Assembly: GCA_036735545.1 (NCBI GenBank)
Contig: DAINOD010000016.1
Location: 1 to 47,183, forward strand
Length of the DNA: 47,183 bases
Source of the DNA: Rubrimonas sp036735545
Lineage (GTDB): Bacteria; Pseudomonadota; Alphaproteobacteria; Rhodobacterales; Rhodobacteraceae
Reading direction: 5' to 3'
The notes beneath the pieces are model-generated. The model ran no database searches. It was not told the origin of the DNA and worked only from the letters and a program-made list of their open reading frames with translations. Below are positions 9,407-17,009 of the stretch, in pieces (positions within the stretch are counted from its first letter, which is position 1; each line of letters opens with the position of its first letter). Position numbers and translations under genes: made by a program.

Positions 9407-10186
9407 ATGCCCATCTTCGGCACATTCGACATCGCCCAGCTCGTTCTTTATCTATTCTGGGCGTTCTTCTTCGGCCTCGTGATCTATCTCCAGCGCGAGA
9501 CGATGCGCGAGGGCTATCCCATGGAGTCCGAGACGACGGGCAAGCCGGCGATGTTCGGCCCCTTCTCGCTGCCCGCGCCGAAGACCTTCAAGCTGCCGCA
9601 CGGCCACGGCGAGGCGACCTTCCCGAACCCCGAGAAGGACGCCCGCGAGATCACCGACCGCAAGTTCGCGATGCGCCCGGTGGCCAAGTGGTCCGGCGCG
9701 CCCTTCGAGCCGACCGGCGACCCGCTGGTCGACGGCATCGGCCCGGCGGCCTGGGCCGAGCGCGCCGACCACGCGGAGCTGACCGTCGAGGGCGATCCCA
9801 AGATCGTGCCGCTGTCCTCCAGCAACGAGTGGGCCATCGCCGACGGCGACAGCGACATCCGCGGCCGCGACGTGATCGCCCATGACGGCAAGGTGGCCGG
9901 CACGGTCAGGGACGTCTGGATCGACAAGTCGGAATCGATGATCCGCTACATCGAGATCGACCTGCCCGAGGGCGCCGGCTCGGTGCTCTGCCCGATGACC
10001 GCGGTGGTGGTCGGCGTGCACGGCAAGATCGTGAAGGTGGACTCGCTCGCCGCGCACCAGTTCGCCAACATCCCCAAGCCGAAGACGCCCGGCCAGATCA
10101 CGATGCTCGAGGAGGAGCGCGTGATGGCCTACGTCGCGGGCGGCCGCCTCTACGCGACCCCCGACCGTCCGGAGCCGTGGCTGTGA
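9407..10186 (+). CDS. puhA: Photosynthetic reaction centre H subunit
   Basis: 259 residues. The H subunit caps the cytoplasmic side of the L/M reaction centre and shapes the proton path to QB. It has one N-terminal transmembrane helix (about residues 10-30, LVLYLFWAFFFGLVIYLQRE). This is followed by a PRC-barrel cytoplasmic domain (from about residue 145, with RGRDVIAHDGKVAGTVRDVW and IRYIEIDLPEGAGSVLCPM). The length is normal for the family. AAAGG in the 27-base gap after lhaA is a plausible ribosome-binding site. The stop overlaps the puhB start. Confidence 0.97.
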   Translation: MPIFGTFDIAQLVLYLFWAFFFGLVIYLQRETMREGYPMESETTGKPAMFGPFSLPAPKTFKLPHGHGEATFPNPEKDAREITDRKFAMRPVAKWSGAPFEPTGDPLVDGIGPAAWAERADHAELTVEGDPKIVPLSSSNEWAIADGDSDIRGRDVIAHDGKVAGTVRDVWIDKSESMIRYIEIDLPEGAGSVLCPMTAVVVGVHGKIVKVDSLAAHQFANIPKPKTPGQITMLEEERVMAYVAGGRLYATPDRPEPWL

Positions 10187-10866
10187 GCGCCGACGACTTC
10201 GCCTTCGAGCCGGTCAAGGGCCTTCCGGGGCTCTTGCCCAAGGGCGAGAAGGTGCTCTGGCGGGGGCGGCCGGCGTGGCTCGGCCTCGCCCGCGGGGCCT
10301 ACTTCGGCGACTGGGTGGCGATCTACTTCGCCGCGCTGGTGGCCTGGCGGGTCGGCGACGGGCTCGCCGCCGGCGCGCCGGGCTGGGAGCTCGCGATCCA
10401 CGCCGCATGGCTGGCGCTGGTCGGCTTCGTGGCCCTGGCGGTCATCGCGGCGGGCGCGTGGTTCTCGGCGCGCGGAACGGTCTACACGATCACCAACCGC
10501 CGCGTGGTGCTGCGGATCGGCGCCGCGCTGACCGTCACGCTGAACGTGCCGTTCCGGCAGGTCGCCTCGGCGGCGCTGCGGCCCGTCGCGGGCGGTGGCG
10601 GCGACATCGCGCTGACTATCGGCGGCGAGGGCCGCTTCGCCTTCCTGCTGCTGTGGCCGCACGCCCGGCCGTGGCGCTTCGCGCGCCCCGAGCCGATGCT
10701 GCGCGCCCTGCCCGACGCCCAGGCGGCCGCGACCGTGCTGGCCGACGCGCTGCGCACGTTCCAGGCCGAGCATGGCGTGGCCGCGGTTCCTCACGCGACG
10801 CTGACGCCGACCTCACGCCCCGTCCGCCATGCTGCGATGCCCACGGGCGTCGTGGCCGCCGAATAG
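10183..10866 (+). CDS. puhB: Photosynthetic complex assembly protein PuhB
   Basis: 227 residues from a GTG start overlapping the puhA stop (GTGA); an in-frame GTG at 10177 is also possible. PuhB is a membrane protein needed for efficient reaction-centre assembly in Rhodobacter. Visible features are an N-terminal LPGLLPKGEKVLWRGRPAW segment, three hydrophobic helices, and a bacterial PH-like region with TVYTITNRRVVLRIGAALTV. It is followed after 12 bases by puhC. The ending (after about residue 205) is variable Ala/Pro/Thr-rich sequence. Confidence 0.92.
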   Translation: MSADDFAFEPVKGLPGLLPKGEKVLWRGRPAWLGLARGAYFGDWVAIYFAALVAWRVGDGLAAGAPGWELAIHAAWLALVGFVALAVIAAGAWFSARGTVYTITNRRVVLRIGAALTVTLNVPFRQVASAALRPVAGGGGDIALTIGGEGRFAFLLLWPHARPWRFARPEPMLRALPDAQAAATVLADALRTFQAEHGVAAVPHATLTPTSRPVRHAAMPTGVVAAE

Positions 10867-10878
10867 CAGGAGAGACCG

Positions 10879-11364
10879 ATGCGCACCGAGACCCGTCGCC
10901 CCGCCCACCTTCGCGGCCATGACGAGATCGACATTCCGCGCATCGTCCTGCGCGCCGCGATCGCGCTGATGGTCGTCAGCGTGCTCGCGGCCGTCTGGGG
11001 CCGACAGACCGGCCAGGGAGTGATGCTGACCGCACCGGCCACGGCGGCGGAGGAGCGACACCTCTCCTTCACCGACGCGCCCGACGGCGTGCTGCGGATC
11101 GCGGACGCCACGTCAGGCCAAGTGGTCGCATTGCTGTCAACCGGTCAGGACGGTTTCATAAGGGGAGTGTTGCGCGGCCTGTCGCGCGGCCGGGCGGTGA
11201 ACCGGATGACGGGCGGAGACGTCTACGTGCTGACGCGCTGGGACGACGGACGCCTCTCCATCACGGACCCCGTTTCGGGCGAGCGGTTCGACCTGAACGC
11301 CTTCGGGTCGGACAATCTGCGGGCCTTCGCGCAGCTTCTGACATCCCAGGAGAACCGCCCGTGA
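10879..11364 (+). CDS. puhC: Photosynthetic complex assembly protein PuhC
   Basis: 161 residues. PuhC is a single-pass membrane protein that, in Rhodobacter, is required for full reaction-centre/LH1 assembly. It has an N-terminal cytoplasmic segment, one transmembrane helix (about residues 25-43, IVLRAAIALMVVSVLAAVW) and a periplasmic domain. That domain carries the family pattern LSFTDAPDGVLRIADA...GEDGF-like...RGVLRGLSRGR, ending in LNAFGSDNLRAFAQLL. AGGAG precedes the ATG at good spacing. The stop overlaps the next small gene (GTGA). Confidence 0.9.
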   Translation: MRTETRRPAHLRGHDEIDIPRIVLRAAIALMVVSVLAAVWGRQTGQGVMLTAPATAAEERHLSFTDAPDGVLRIADATSGQVVALLSTGQDGFIRGVLRGLSRGRAVNRMTGGDVYVLTRWDDGRLSITDPVSGERFDLNAFGSDNLRAFAQLLTSQENRP

Positions 11365-11666
11365 CCGAAGCCAGCCTGTTCACCCGGCGGCGCTTCGAGG
11401 TGCCCTGCACCGTCGAGGTCAGCCACACATTCGAGAGCCTCCATGCCCATGTGGAGCTGGACGGGGACGTGAAGATCGAGCCCGGCGACGAGGTGCTCGT
11501 CCACGGCCGCCCCCTGCAGGTGCCCTACGGCGAGGTGCGCACCGAGCGCCGCACCGCCACCGTCACCCGCGCCTCGCTCGTCGAGCGCCTCTGGACCCGC
11601 GCCACGGGCGATCTGGAGTTCATGGAGCTCTGCGAGTTCTCCTTCAGCGAGGAGGTGCGGCTGTGA
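11361..11666 (+). CDS. Small conserved photosynthesis-cluster protein of unknown function
   Basis: 101 residues from a GTG overlapping the puhC stop. The 3' end overlaps acsF by 4 bases, so it is translationally coupled on both sides. I recognise it as the small unnamed gene that sits between puhC and acsF in many purple-bacterial clusters, but I know of no assigned function. It has no membrane segment or signal peptide. The protein is acidic and beta-rich in appearance, with LHAHVELDGDVKIEPGDEVLVHG (split: ELDGDVKIEPGDEVLVHG at about residues 32-49). It ends with an acidic, aromatic tail near MELCEFSFSEE. Its position next to acsF makes a role with the cyclase or in reaction-centre assembly possible; this is inference only. 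Confidence 0.8.
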   Translation: MTEASLFTRRRFEVPCTVEVSHTFESLHAHVELDGDVKIEPGDEVLVHGRPLQVPYGEVRTERRTATVTRASLVERLWTRATGDLEFMELCEFSFSEEVRL

Positions 11667-12745
11667 ACGCTTTCGCCGGCGTCGTGCCCGATCCGATTGG
11701 AGTCGAGGAGCAGAACGAGACGACGCGGATGGCGCAGGAGACGACCCTGCTCGCCCCGCGCTTCTACACCACCGACTTCGACGAGATGGATCGCCTCGAC
11801 GTGAACCCTGTCCGCGAGTCCTGGGACAAGCTGATCGCCGAGATGAAGTCCGACCCCAACAAGGGCCACTTCAAGAAGACCGCCGACTGGGACCACGTCG
11901 ACTTCGACGCCATGGACCCCGCCCTGCGCAAGGAGCTGGTGGACTTCATGGTCAGCTCGCTGACCGCCGAGTTCTCCGGCTGCGTGCTCTACAAGGAGAT
12001 GAAGAAGCGCGGCACGAACCCCGACATCTGCGCGCTGTTCAGCTACATGAGCCGCGACGAGGCCCGCCACGCCGGCTTCATCAACGATGCGCTGAAGGAG
12101 GCCAACATCGGGGTGAACCTGGGCTTCCTGACCAAGGCGAAGAAGTACACCTACTTCAAGCCTAAGTTCATCTACTACGCGACCTATCTCTCGGAGAAGA
12201 TCGGCTACGCGCGCTACATCACGATCTATCGCCACCTCGAACAGCATCCTGAAAAGCGGTTCCACCCGATCTTCAAGTGGTTCAAGGAGTGGTGCAACGA
12301 CGAGTTCCGCCACGGCGAGGCCTTCGCCCTGCTGATGCGCGCCAACCCGAAGTCGGTGTCGGGGGCGAACCTGCTCTATGTGCGGTTCTTCCTGCTCGCG
12401 GTCTACGCGACCATGCACGTGCGCGACAAGGCGCGGGTCGAGTTCCACAAGGCGCTCGACATCGACATCGACGACTACGACCGCCGGGTGTTCCGCATCA
12501 CCAACGAGATCACCAAGCAGGTGTTCCCGATCCAGCTCGACATCGAGAACCCGAGGTTCTGGGACGGGCTGCACGCGCTGAACGACATCAACGTGGCGAT
12601 GGCAGGCTGCGACCGCAGCCTCGGGGGCCGGCTGCGGCGCGCGGCGCTGGGCGCGCGGGCGGCGGCGGTGTTTCTGCGGCTCTACATGATGCCGGTGCAC
12701 AAGTCCGAGCTGCCGGCCGACTGCCGGCTCCAGCCGACATGGTGA
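11663..12745 (+). CDS. acsF: Oxygen-dependent Mg-protoporphyrin IX monomethyl ester cyclase, diiron subunit
   Basis: 360 residues from a GTG start that overlaps the preceding gene. AcsF forms the fifth (E) ring of bacteriochlorophyll using O2. It is the aerobic alternative to the radical-SAM enzyme BchE, which is not in this window. Diiron ligand motifs are visible: SSLTAEFSGCVLYKEM, SRDEARHAGF and NDEFRHGEAFAL (two D/E-E-x-R-H motifs). The C-terminus LPADCRLQPTW fits the family. Its presence indicates that pigment can be made under oxic conditions, as in aerobic anoxygenic phototrophs. The next gene, puhE, follows after 4 bases. Confidence 0.97.
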   Translation: MNAFAGVVPDPIGVEEQNETTRMAQETTLLAPRFYTTDFDEMDRLDVNPVRESWDKLIAEMKSDPNKGHFKKTADWDHVDFDAMDPALRKELVDFMVSSLTAEFSGCVLYKEMKKRGTNPDICALFSYMSRDEARHAGFINDALKEANIGVNLGFLTKAKKYTYFKPKFIYYATYLSEKIGYARYITIYRHLEQHPEKRFHPIFKWFKEWCNDEFRHGEAFALLMRANPKSVSGANLLYVRFFLLAVYATMHVRDKARVEFHKALDIDIDDYDRRVFRITNEITKQVFPIQLDIENPRFWDGLHALNDINVAMAGCDRSLGGRLRRAALGARAAAVFLRLYMMPVHKSELPADCRLQPTW

Positions 12746-12749
12746 GGGC

Positions 12750-13583
12750 GTGAGTCAGGCTTGGCTCCCGGCGCTTTACGCGCTTTTCCTCTGGTGGTTC
12801 GGCACCGGGGCCATCCTGCTGCTCGATCGCCTGCCGCGCCCGTCGCGGCGGGCGTCGCTGTTCGGCGTCTCGGTGCTGGCGCTGGCCGCGCTGTGGGTCG
12901 TCTGGCTGACCGCAGGCGAGCGCAGCGTGGGCGCGGCGCTGGCGGGCTTCACCGCGGCCATCGTGTTGTGGGGGTGGCACGAGCTGACCTTCCTGACGGG
13001 CCTGATCACCGGCCCGCGCCGCGCGCCCTGCCCGCCCGGCGCCCGCGGCTGGACTCGCTTCCGCATGGCCGCGGCGACGCTGATCCACCACGAGATCGCG
13101 CTGGCGGTCACCGTCGTCGCGCTGGCGGCATGGCTGTGGGATGCGGCGAACCCGATGGCGCTGTGCACCTTCACGCTGCTGTGGGTGCTCAGGTTGTCGG
13201 CCAAGTTCAATCTGTTCCTCGGCGCGCCGAATGTCGCAGAGGAATTCCTGCCCGATGACCTGCGCTATCTGGAAAGCTACTTCGCTCGTCGGCCGGTCAG
13301 CCTGCTGTTTCCCGTTTCGGTCACGGTGGGCACGGGTCTGGCGGCGTGGTGGGCGGCGCAGGCGGGGGCCGCTGACGTGGACGGTTTCACGGCCGCGGTC
13401 TATGCGCTCTGCGCGACGCTGACCGCGCTGGGGGTGTTGGAGCACTGGTTCATGGCGCTGCCCTTCCGCGAGGCGGCGCTGTGGAAATGGTGGATGGAGA
13501 ACCGGACCCGGGGGCGGCGCGACGCCGCCACGGGCGCAGCCAAGGACGGGGCCCCGGCCGCGTTCGGAGCACTGGGGAGATGA
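12750..13583 (+). CDS. puhE: Photosynthetic complex assembly protein PuhE
   Basis: 277 residues from a GTG start four bases after acsF. PuhE is a polytopic membrane protein of the puh operon that modulates bacteriochlorophyll production and complex assembly in Rhodobacter. About seven hydrophobic segments are visible, and the conserved core includes WGWHELTFLTGLITGPRR and RLSAKFNLFLGAPNVAEEFL. The last about 30 residues are a polar, Arg/Ala-rich tail (NRTRGRRDAATGAAKDG), which may be lineage-specific. The stop lies just before the hemA ribosome-binding site and start. Confidence 0.9.
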   Translation: MSQAWLPALYALFLWWFGTGAILLLDRLPRPSRRASLFGVSVLALAALWVVWLTAGERSVGAALAGFTAAIVLWGWHELTFLTGLITGPRRAPCPPGARGWTRFRMAAATLIHHEIALAVTVVALAAWLWDAANPMALCTFTLLWVLRLSAKFNLFLGAPNVAEEFLPDDLRYLESYFARRPVSLLFPVSVTVGTGLAAWWAAQAGAADVDGFTAAVYALCATLTALGVLEHWFMALPFREAALWKWWMENRTRGRRDAATGAAKDGAPAAFGALGR

Positions 13584-13585
13584 CG

Positions 13586-14800
13586 ATGGACTACGAGGGT
13601 TTCTTCGCCGATGCGCTGGCGAAGCTGCGGGACGAGGGCAACTATCGGGTCTTCGCCAATCTCGAGCGCCAGCGCGGCGATTTTCCCCGCGCCATCCGCC
13701 GCGCCGACGGGCGCGAACAGCCCGTGACGGTCTGGTGCTCCAACGACTATCTGGGCATGGGTCAGCACCCCGCCGTGCTCGCCGCGATGCATGATGGGCT
13801 GGACCGCTGCGGCGCCGGCGCCGGGGGCACGCGCAACATCTCGGGCACCACCCATTGCCATGTTCGGCTGGAGGAGGAACTCGCCGACCTCCACGGCAAG
13901 GAGGCGGCGCTGCTGTTCACCTCCGGCTATGTCTCGAACTGGGCGGGCCTGGGCACGCTGGGCGCGAAGATCCCCGGCCTCGTGATCCTGTCCGACGCGC
14001 TGAACCACGCCTCGATGATCGAGGGCGTGCGCCACAGCCGCGCCGAGAAGCTGATCTGGAAGCACAACGACCTCGCCGACCTCGAGGCCAAGCTGCGCTC
14101 CATCGAGCCGGGCCGCCCGAAGCTCATCGCGTTCGAGAGCGTCTATTCGATGGATGGCGACATCGGCCCGATCGCGGGCATCTGCGACCTCGCCGACAAG
14201 TACGGCGCGATGACCTACATCGACGAAGTCCATGCGGTCGGCATGTACGGCCTGCGCGGCGGCGGCGTCGCCGAGCGCGAGGGGCTCATGCACCGCATCG
14301 ACTTCATCGAGGGCACGCTGGGCAAGGCCTTCGGCGTAGTCGGCGGCTACATCACCGGCACGGCGGCGGCGATGGACTTCATCCGCAGCTTCGCCAGCGG
14401 CTTCATCTTCACCACCTCCCTGCCCCCCCACATTGCCGCCGGCGCGCGCGCGTCGATCGCGCATCTGAAGACGTCGGACGCAGAGCGGCAGGGCCAGCAG
14501 GCGGCGGTGGCCAAGGTGCGGGCGCGGCTCGACCGCATCGGCATTCCGCATCTGCCGAACCCCAGCCACATCATTCCGGTGATGGTGGGCGACGCCAAGA
14601 AGTGCAAGTGGATCAGCGACATCCTGCTGGACAACTATGGCATCTACATCCAGCCGATCAACTATCCGACCGTGCCCAAGGGCACCGAGCGGTTGCGGAT
14701 CACGCCCTCGCCGCTGCACTCGGACGCCGACATCGACCACCTGACACGGGCGCTGAACGACCTGTGGTCGCAATGCGCGCTGAGCCGGCAAGTCGCCTGA
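13586..14800 (+). CDS. hemA: 5-aminolevulinate synthase
   Basis: 404 residues. This is the PLP enzyme condensing glycine with succinyl-CoA to 5-aminolevulinate, the first tetrapyrrole precursor in alphaproteobacteria. Motifs include VWCSNDYLGMGQHP, GAGAGGTRNISGTTHCH, the strand YIDEVHAVGMYG with the PLP-pyridine Asp, and the Schiff-base lysine in EGTLGKAFGVVGGY. The start at 13586 is preferred because GGGGAGA lies 5 bases upstream and the protein then begins MDYEGFF, as in Rhodobacter HemA. An in-frame ATG at 13580 overlaps the puhE stop and is the alternative. Carriage in the puh operon ties precursor supply to reaction-centre assembly. Confidence 0.96.
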   Translation: MDYEGFFADALAKLRDEGNYRVFANLERQRGDFPRAIRRADGREQPVTVWCSNDYLGMGQHPAVLAAMHDGLDRCGAGAGGTRNISGTTHCHVRLEEELADLHGKEAALLFTSGYVSNWAGLGTLGAKIPGLVILSDALNHASMIEGVRHSRAEKLIWKHNDLADLEAKLRSIEPGRPKLIAFESVYSMDGDIGPIAGICDLADKYGAMTYIDEVHAVGMYGLRGGGVAEREGLMHRIDFIEGTLGKAFGVVGGYITGTAAAMDFIRSFASGFIFTTSLPPHIAAGARASIAHLKTSDAERQGQQAAVAKVRARLDRIGIPHLPNPSHIIPVMVGDAKKCKWISDILLDNYGIYIQPINYPTVPKGTERLRITPSPLHSDADIDHLTRALNDLWSQCALSRQVA

Positions 14801-15528
14801 GCGAAAGCGGTCAGGGTCAGGTCGTCAGCCTGACCCTGTTCCGCTTCCCCACCCTCTACGACAAGCACTGGGCGCTGTGGCAGATGCTGTTGCTGCGCGG
14901 GCCGCTGAAGCGCCTGCCCGGCGTCAGCTTCATGCGCATGGTCGGCTGCGGCTCGCGCGAGGGGTTCTTTCCCTGGCCTAACTTCGGCGTGTACGGCCTG
15001 ATCGCCGCCTGGCCTTCGCTCGCGCACGCCCGCGAGCAGGTGGAGGGCTCCGGGCCTTACCGCGCCTATCGCGCCCACGCGAGCGAGGCGATCAGCTTCT
15101 ACCTCCGCCCCACGCGCAGCCGGGGGGCCTGGGGCGGACGCGCGCCCTTCGAGGCGCAGCCGGGGGGGGGCGAGGGCGCGTTGGCGGTGCTGACCCGCGC
15201 CGCGATCCGTCCGCGGCACATGCTGAGCTTCTGGGGCCGGACGCCGGCCATCCGCGCGAGCATCCCCCGCGACGGGGGCTTGCGTTTTCAGGCCGGCATG
15301 GGCGAAGTGCCGTGGCTGAACCAGATCACCTTCACGGTCTGGACCGACCCCGCCGAGCTGCGCGCCTTTGCGCACGACCCGGCGGGGCCGCACGGCGCCG
15401 CCGCGGAAGCGGCGCGCACGGGCGGATGGTTCGCCGAGGAGTTGTTCGCACGCTTCGACGTGCTCGCCTGCGACGGACATTGGCAGGGCCGGGCGGTCTT
15501 GGAGGCATCGCCGGCCGTTGCGGCCTGA
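14773..15528 (+). CDS. crtA: Spheroidene monooxygenase
   Basis: 251 residues. CrtA introduces the 2-keto group that converts spheroidene to spheroidenone, a pigment typical of Rhodobacterales grown with oxygen. Family blocks are SLTLFRFPTLYDKHWALWQM at the N-terminus, MVGCGSREGFFPWPNFGVYG, EAISFYLRPTRSRGAWGG, PFEAQPG, and WFAEELFARFDVLACDG near the end. The only start codon upstream of the conserved core is the ATG at 14773, so the gene overlaps hemA by 28 bases. A strong stem-loop (14812-14838) lies in its first codons. An earlier out-of-family extension is possible but unsupported. Confidence 0.9.
   Translation: MRAEPASRLSESGQGQVVSLTLFRFPTLYDKHWALWQMLLLRGPLKRLPGVSFMRMVGCGSREGFFPWPNFGVYGLIAAWPSLAHAREQVEGSGPYRAYRAHASEAISFYLRPTRSRGAWGGRAPFEAQPGGGEGALAVLTRAAIRPRHMLSFWGRTPAIRASIPRDGGLRFQAGMGEVPWLNQITFTVWTDPAELRAFAHDPAGPHGAAAEAARTGGWFAEELFARFDVLACDGHWQGRAVLEASPAVAA
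14812..14838 (+). other. Perfect 10-bp stem-loop at the hemA/crtA junction
   Basis: CAGGGTCAGG (14812-14821) and CCTGACCCTG (14829-14838) are exact inverted repeats around a 7-base loop. The stem starts 12 bases after the hemA stop and lies inside the first codons of crtA. Only two T residues follow, so it is not a classical intrinsic terminator. It could stabilise the hemA 3' end or attenuate crtA expression. Confidence 0.7.
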
Positions 15529-15542
15529 CCCGGAGACGACGC

Positions 15543-16076
15543 TTGACCGCCTGCCCCATCATCATCGCCGGCATCCGCCCGGACGGCGCGCTTTTCCCGG
15601 TCGAGAAGCTTTCGGCGCACGTGGACGGGGTGCTGCATCTCGCCATCTCGGTGTTCGTCTTCGACGGCGATTTGCTGCTGCTGCAGAGACGCGCCGCCGA
15701 CAAGTATCACTGCGGCGGGCTGTGGACGAACACCTGCTGCACCCATCCGCATTTCGGCGAGCGTCCCGAGACCGCCGCCGCGCGTCGGCTGCGCGAGGAG
15801 ATGGGTTTCAGCGTGCCGCTGACCCAGACAGGGGTCACGGACTACCGCGCCGACGTGGGCGGCGGGCTGATCGAGCACGAGCGCGTGCACATGTTCCACG
15901 GCGCGGCGGACTCGCGCACGCTGAGGCTCGCCGCTGATCCCGACGAAGTCGCCGAGACGCGCTGGACCAGCCGGGCCGATCTGCTGGCCGAGGTGGCGTC
16001 GCGGCCCGAGGCCTTCACCCCCTGGTTCCGCATCTATCTGCAGCGCTGGCCCGACTGCGCCTTCGGCACGGCCTGA
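15543..16076 (+). CDS. idi: Isopentenyl-diphosphate delta-isomerase, type I
   Basis: 177 residues from a TTG start, chosen because GGAGA lies 6 bases upstream and the length equals that usual in Rhodobacter. Idi interconverts isopentenyl and dimethylallyl diphosphate, feeding carotenoid and bacteriochlorophyll side-chain synthesis. It has a Nudix fold with NTCCTHPHFGE (catalytic Cys plus metal-binding His), AAARRLREEMGF (Nudix Glu cluster) and LIEHERVHMF (the second catalytic Glu region). It is the last gene of the co-directional photosynthesis block and ends convergently with metA. Confidence 0.94.
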   Translation: MTACPIIIAGIRPDGALFPVEKLSAHVDGVLHLAISVFVFDGDLLLLQRRAADKYHCGGLWTNTCCTHPHFGERPETAAARRLREEMGFSVPLTQTGVTDYRADVGGGLIEHERVHMFHGAADSRTLRLAADPDEVAETRWTSRADLLAEVASRPEAFTPWFRIYLQRWPDCAFGTA

Positions 16077-16112
16077 GCGGCGCGGTCGGCGCGACCCGAG
16101 CCGCCGCGCTCA
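16074..16112. terminator. Candidate bidirectional hairpin between idi and metA
   Basis: TGAGC (16074-16078) pairs with GCTCA (16108-16112), GGCG (16079-16082) with CGCC (16102-16105), and GGTCG (16084-16088) with CGACC (16092-16096), with small bulges. The outer stem contains the idi stop codon on one side and the metA stop codon on the other. There is no T tract on either strand, so a terminator role is inferred from structure and position only. Confidence 0.4.
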
Positions 16113-17009
16113 GCACCAGTCGTAGGGCGTGGCCTGGTAGAGTTCGTTGATCCAGTTGCCGAACACGAGATGGGCGTGGCTGCGCCAACGGTTCTCGGGC
16201 TGGCGCGCGGGATCATTTCCGGGAAAATAGTTCGCCGGCAACGCGATGGTCGCGCCGCCGGCCACGTCGCGGGCGTATTCCTCGGCCAGCGACGTGGTGT
16301 CGTATTCTATGTGGTTGAACATGTAGAGCGCGCGATGCGCCTCGTCCTCGACCAGACAGGGCCCGGTGTCGGGCGAAGACAGCAGCAGCTTCAGCCCCGC
16401 AGGCAGCTCGTCGGCGCGCACCTCGGTCCAGCGGCTTACGGGAACGACGATGTCGTCCGAGACGCCGCGCAGGATGGGGTGGCCCGGCGCGAGGTTGCGG
16501 TGACGGAAGCAGCCGAACGCCTTGGCGGGAAGCGCGTGCTTGGGCACCCCGTGGAAGTGGCGCAGCATGGCCTGCGCGCCCCAGCAGATGGCGAAGGTCC
16601 GCTGGATGTGGCTCTGGGTCCAGTCGAAGACCGTGCGCAGCTCGTCCCAGTAGGTCACCGCCTCGAAGGGCATCTGCTCGATGGGCGCGCCGGTGACGAT
16701 CAGCCCGTCGAAGCGGCGCGAGCGCGCCTCGGCGAAGGTGGTGTAGAACGCCTCCAGATGCTCCGACGGCGTGTTGCGCGAGCGGTGCTCGGTCATGCGG
16801 ATCAGCGTCAGCTCGATCTGCAGCGGCGTGGCGCCGATCAGGCGGGCGAACTGCGTCTCGGTGCGCACCTTGTTGGGCATCAGGTTCAGCAGCGCGATCT
16901 GCATCGGCCGGATGTCCTGCCGCCGCGCCGTGGCGTCGGACATGACCATCACGCCCTCCTCGCGCAGGACGTCGATGGCGGGCAGGTTCTCGGGAATCTT
17001 GATCGGCAT
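16110..17009 (-). CDS. metAA: Homoserine O-acetyltransferase, MetA-type
   Basis: 299 residues. The enzyme acylates homoserine in methionine biosynthesis. It shows the MetA fold with catalytic Cys142 (FAICWGAQA) and a His/Glu pair at about 233/235 (FNHIEYD). Residue 111 is Glu (TGAPIEQMPF). In the MetA family Glu111 marks acetyl-CoA use and Gly111 succinyl-CoA use, so acetyl transfer is predicted. The start MPIKIPENLPAIDVL is the standard family N-terminus, with GGGAG upstream. A leader of about 120 bases with strong secondary structure precedes it. It converges with idi. Confidence 0.93.
   Translation of the reverse strand: MPIKIPENLPAIDVLREEGVMVMSDATARRQDIRPMQIALLNLMPNKVRTETQFARLIGATPLQIELTLIRMTEHRSRNTPSEHLEAFYTTFAEARSRRFDGLIVTGAPIEQMPFEAVTYWDELRTVFDWTQSHIQRTFAICWGAQAMLRHFHGVPKHALPAKAFGCFRHRNLAPGHPILRGVSDDIVVPVSRWTEVRADELPAGLKLLLSSPDTGPCLVEDEAHRALYMFNHIEYDTTSLAEEYARDVAGGATIALPANYFPGNDPARQPENRWRSHAHLVFGNWINELYQATPYDWC

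Noticed and set aside
11361..16076. PpsR/CrtJ sites (TGT-N12-ACA) and FnrL boxes inside the photosynthesis operon
   Set aside because: I noticed no convincing match in the very short intergenic gaps; the operon promoter probably lies upstream of the window or within coding DNA.
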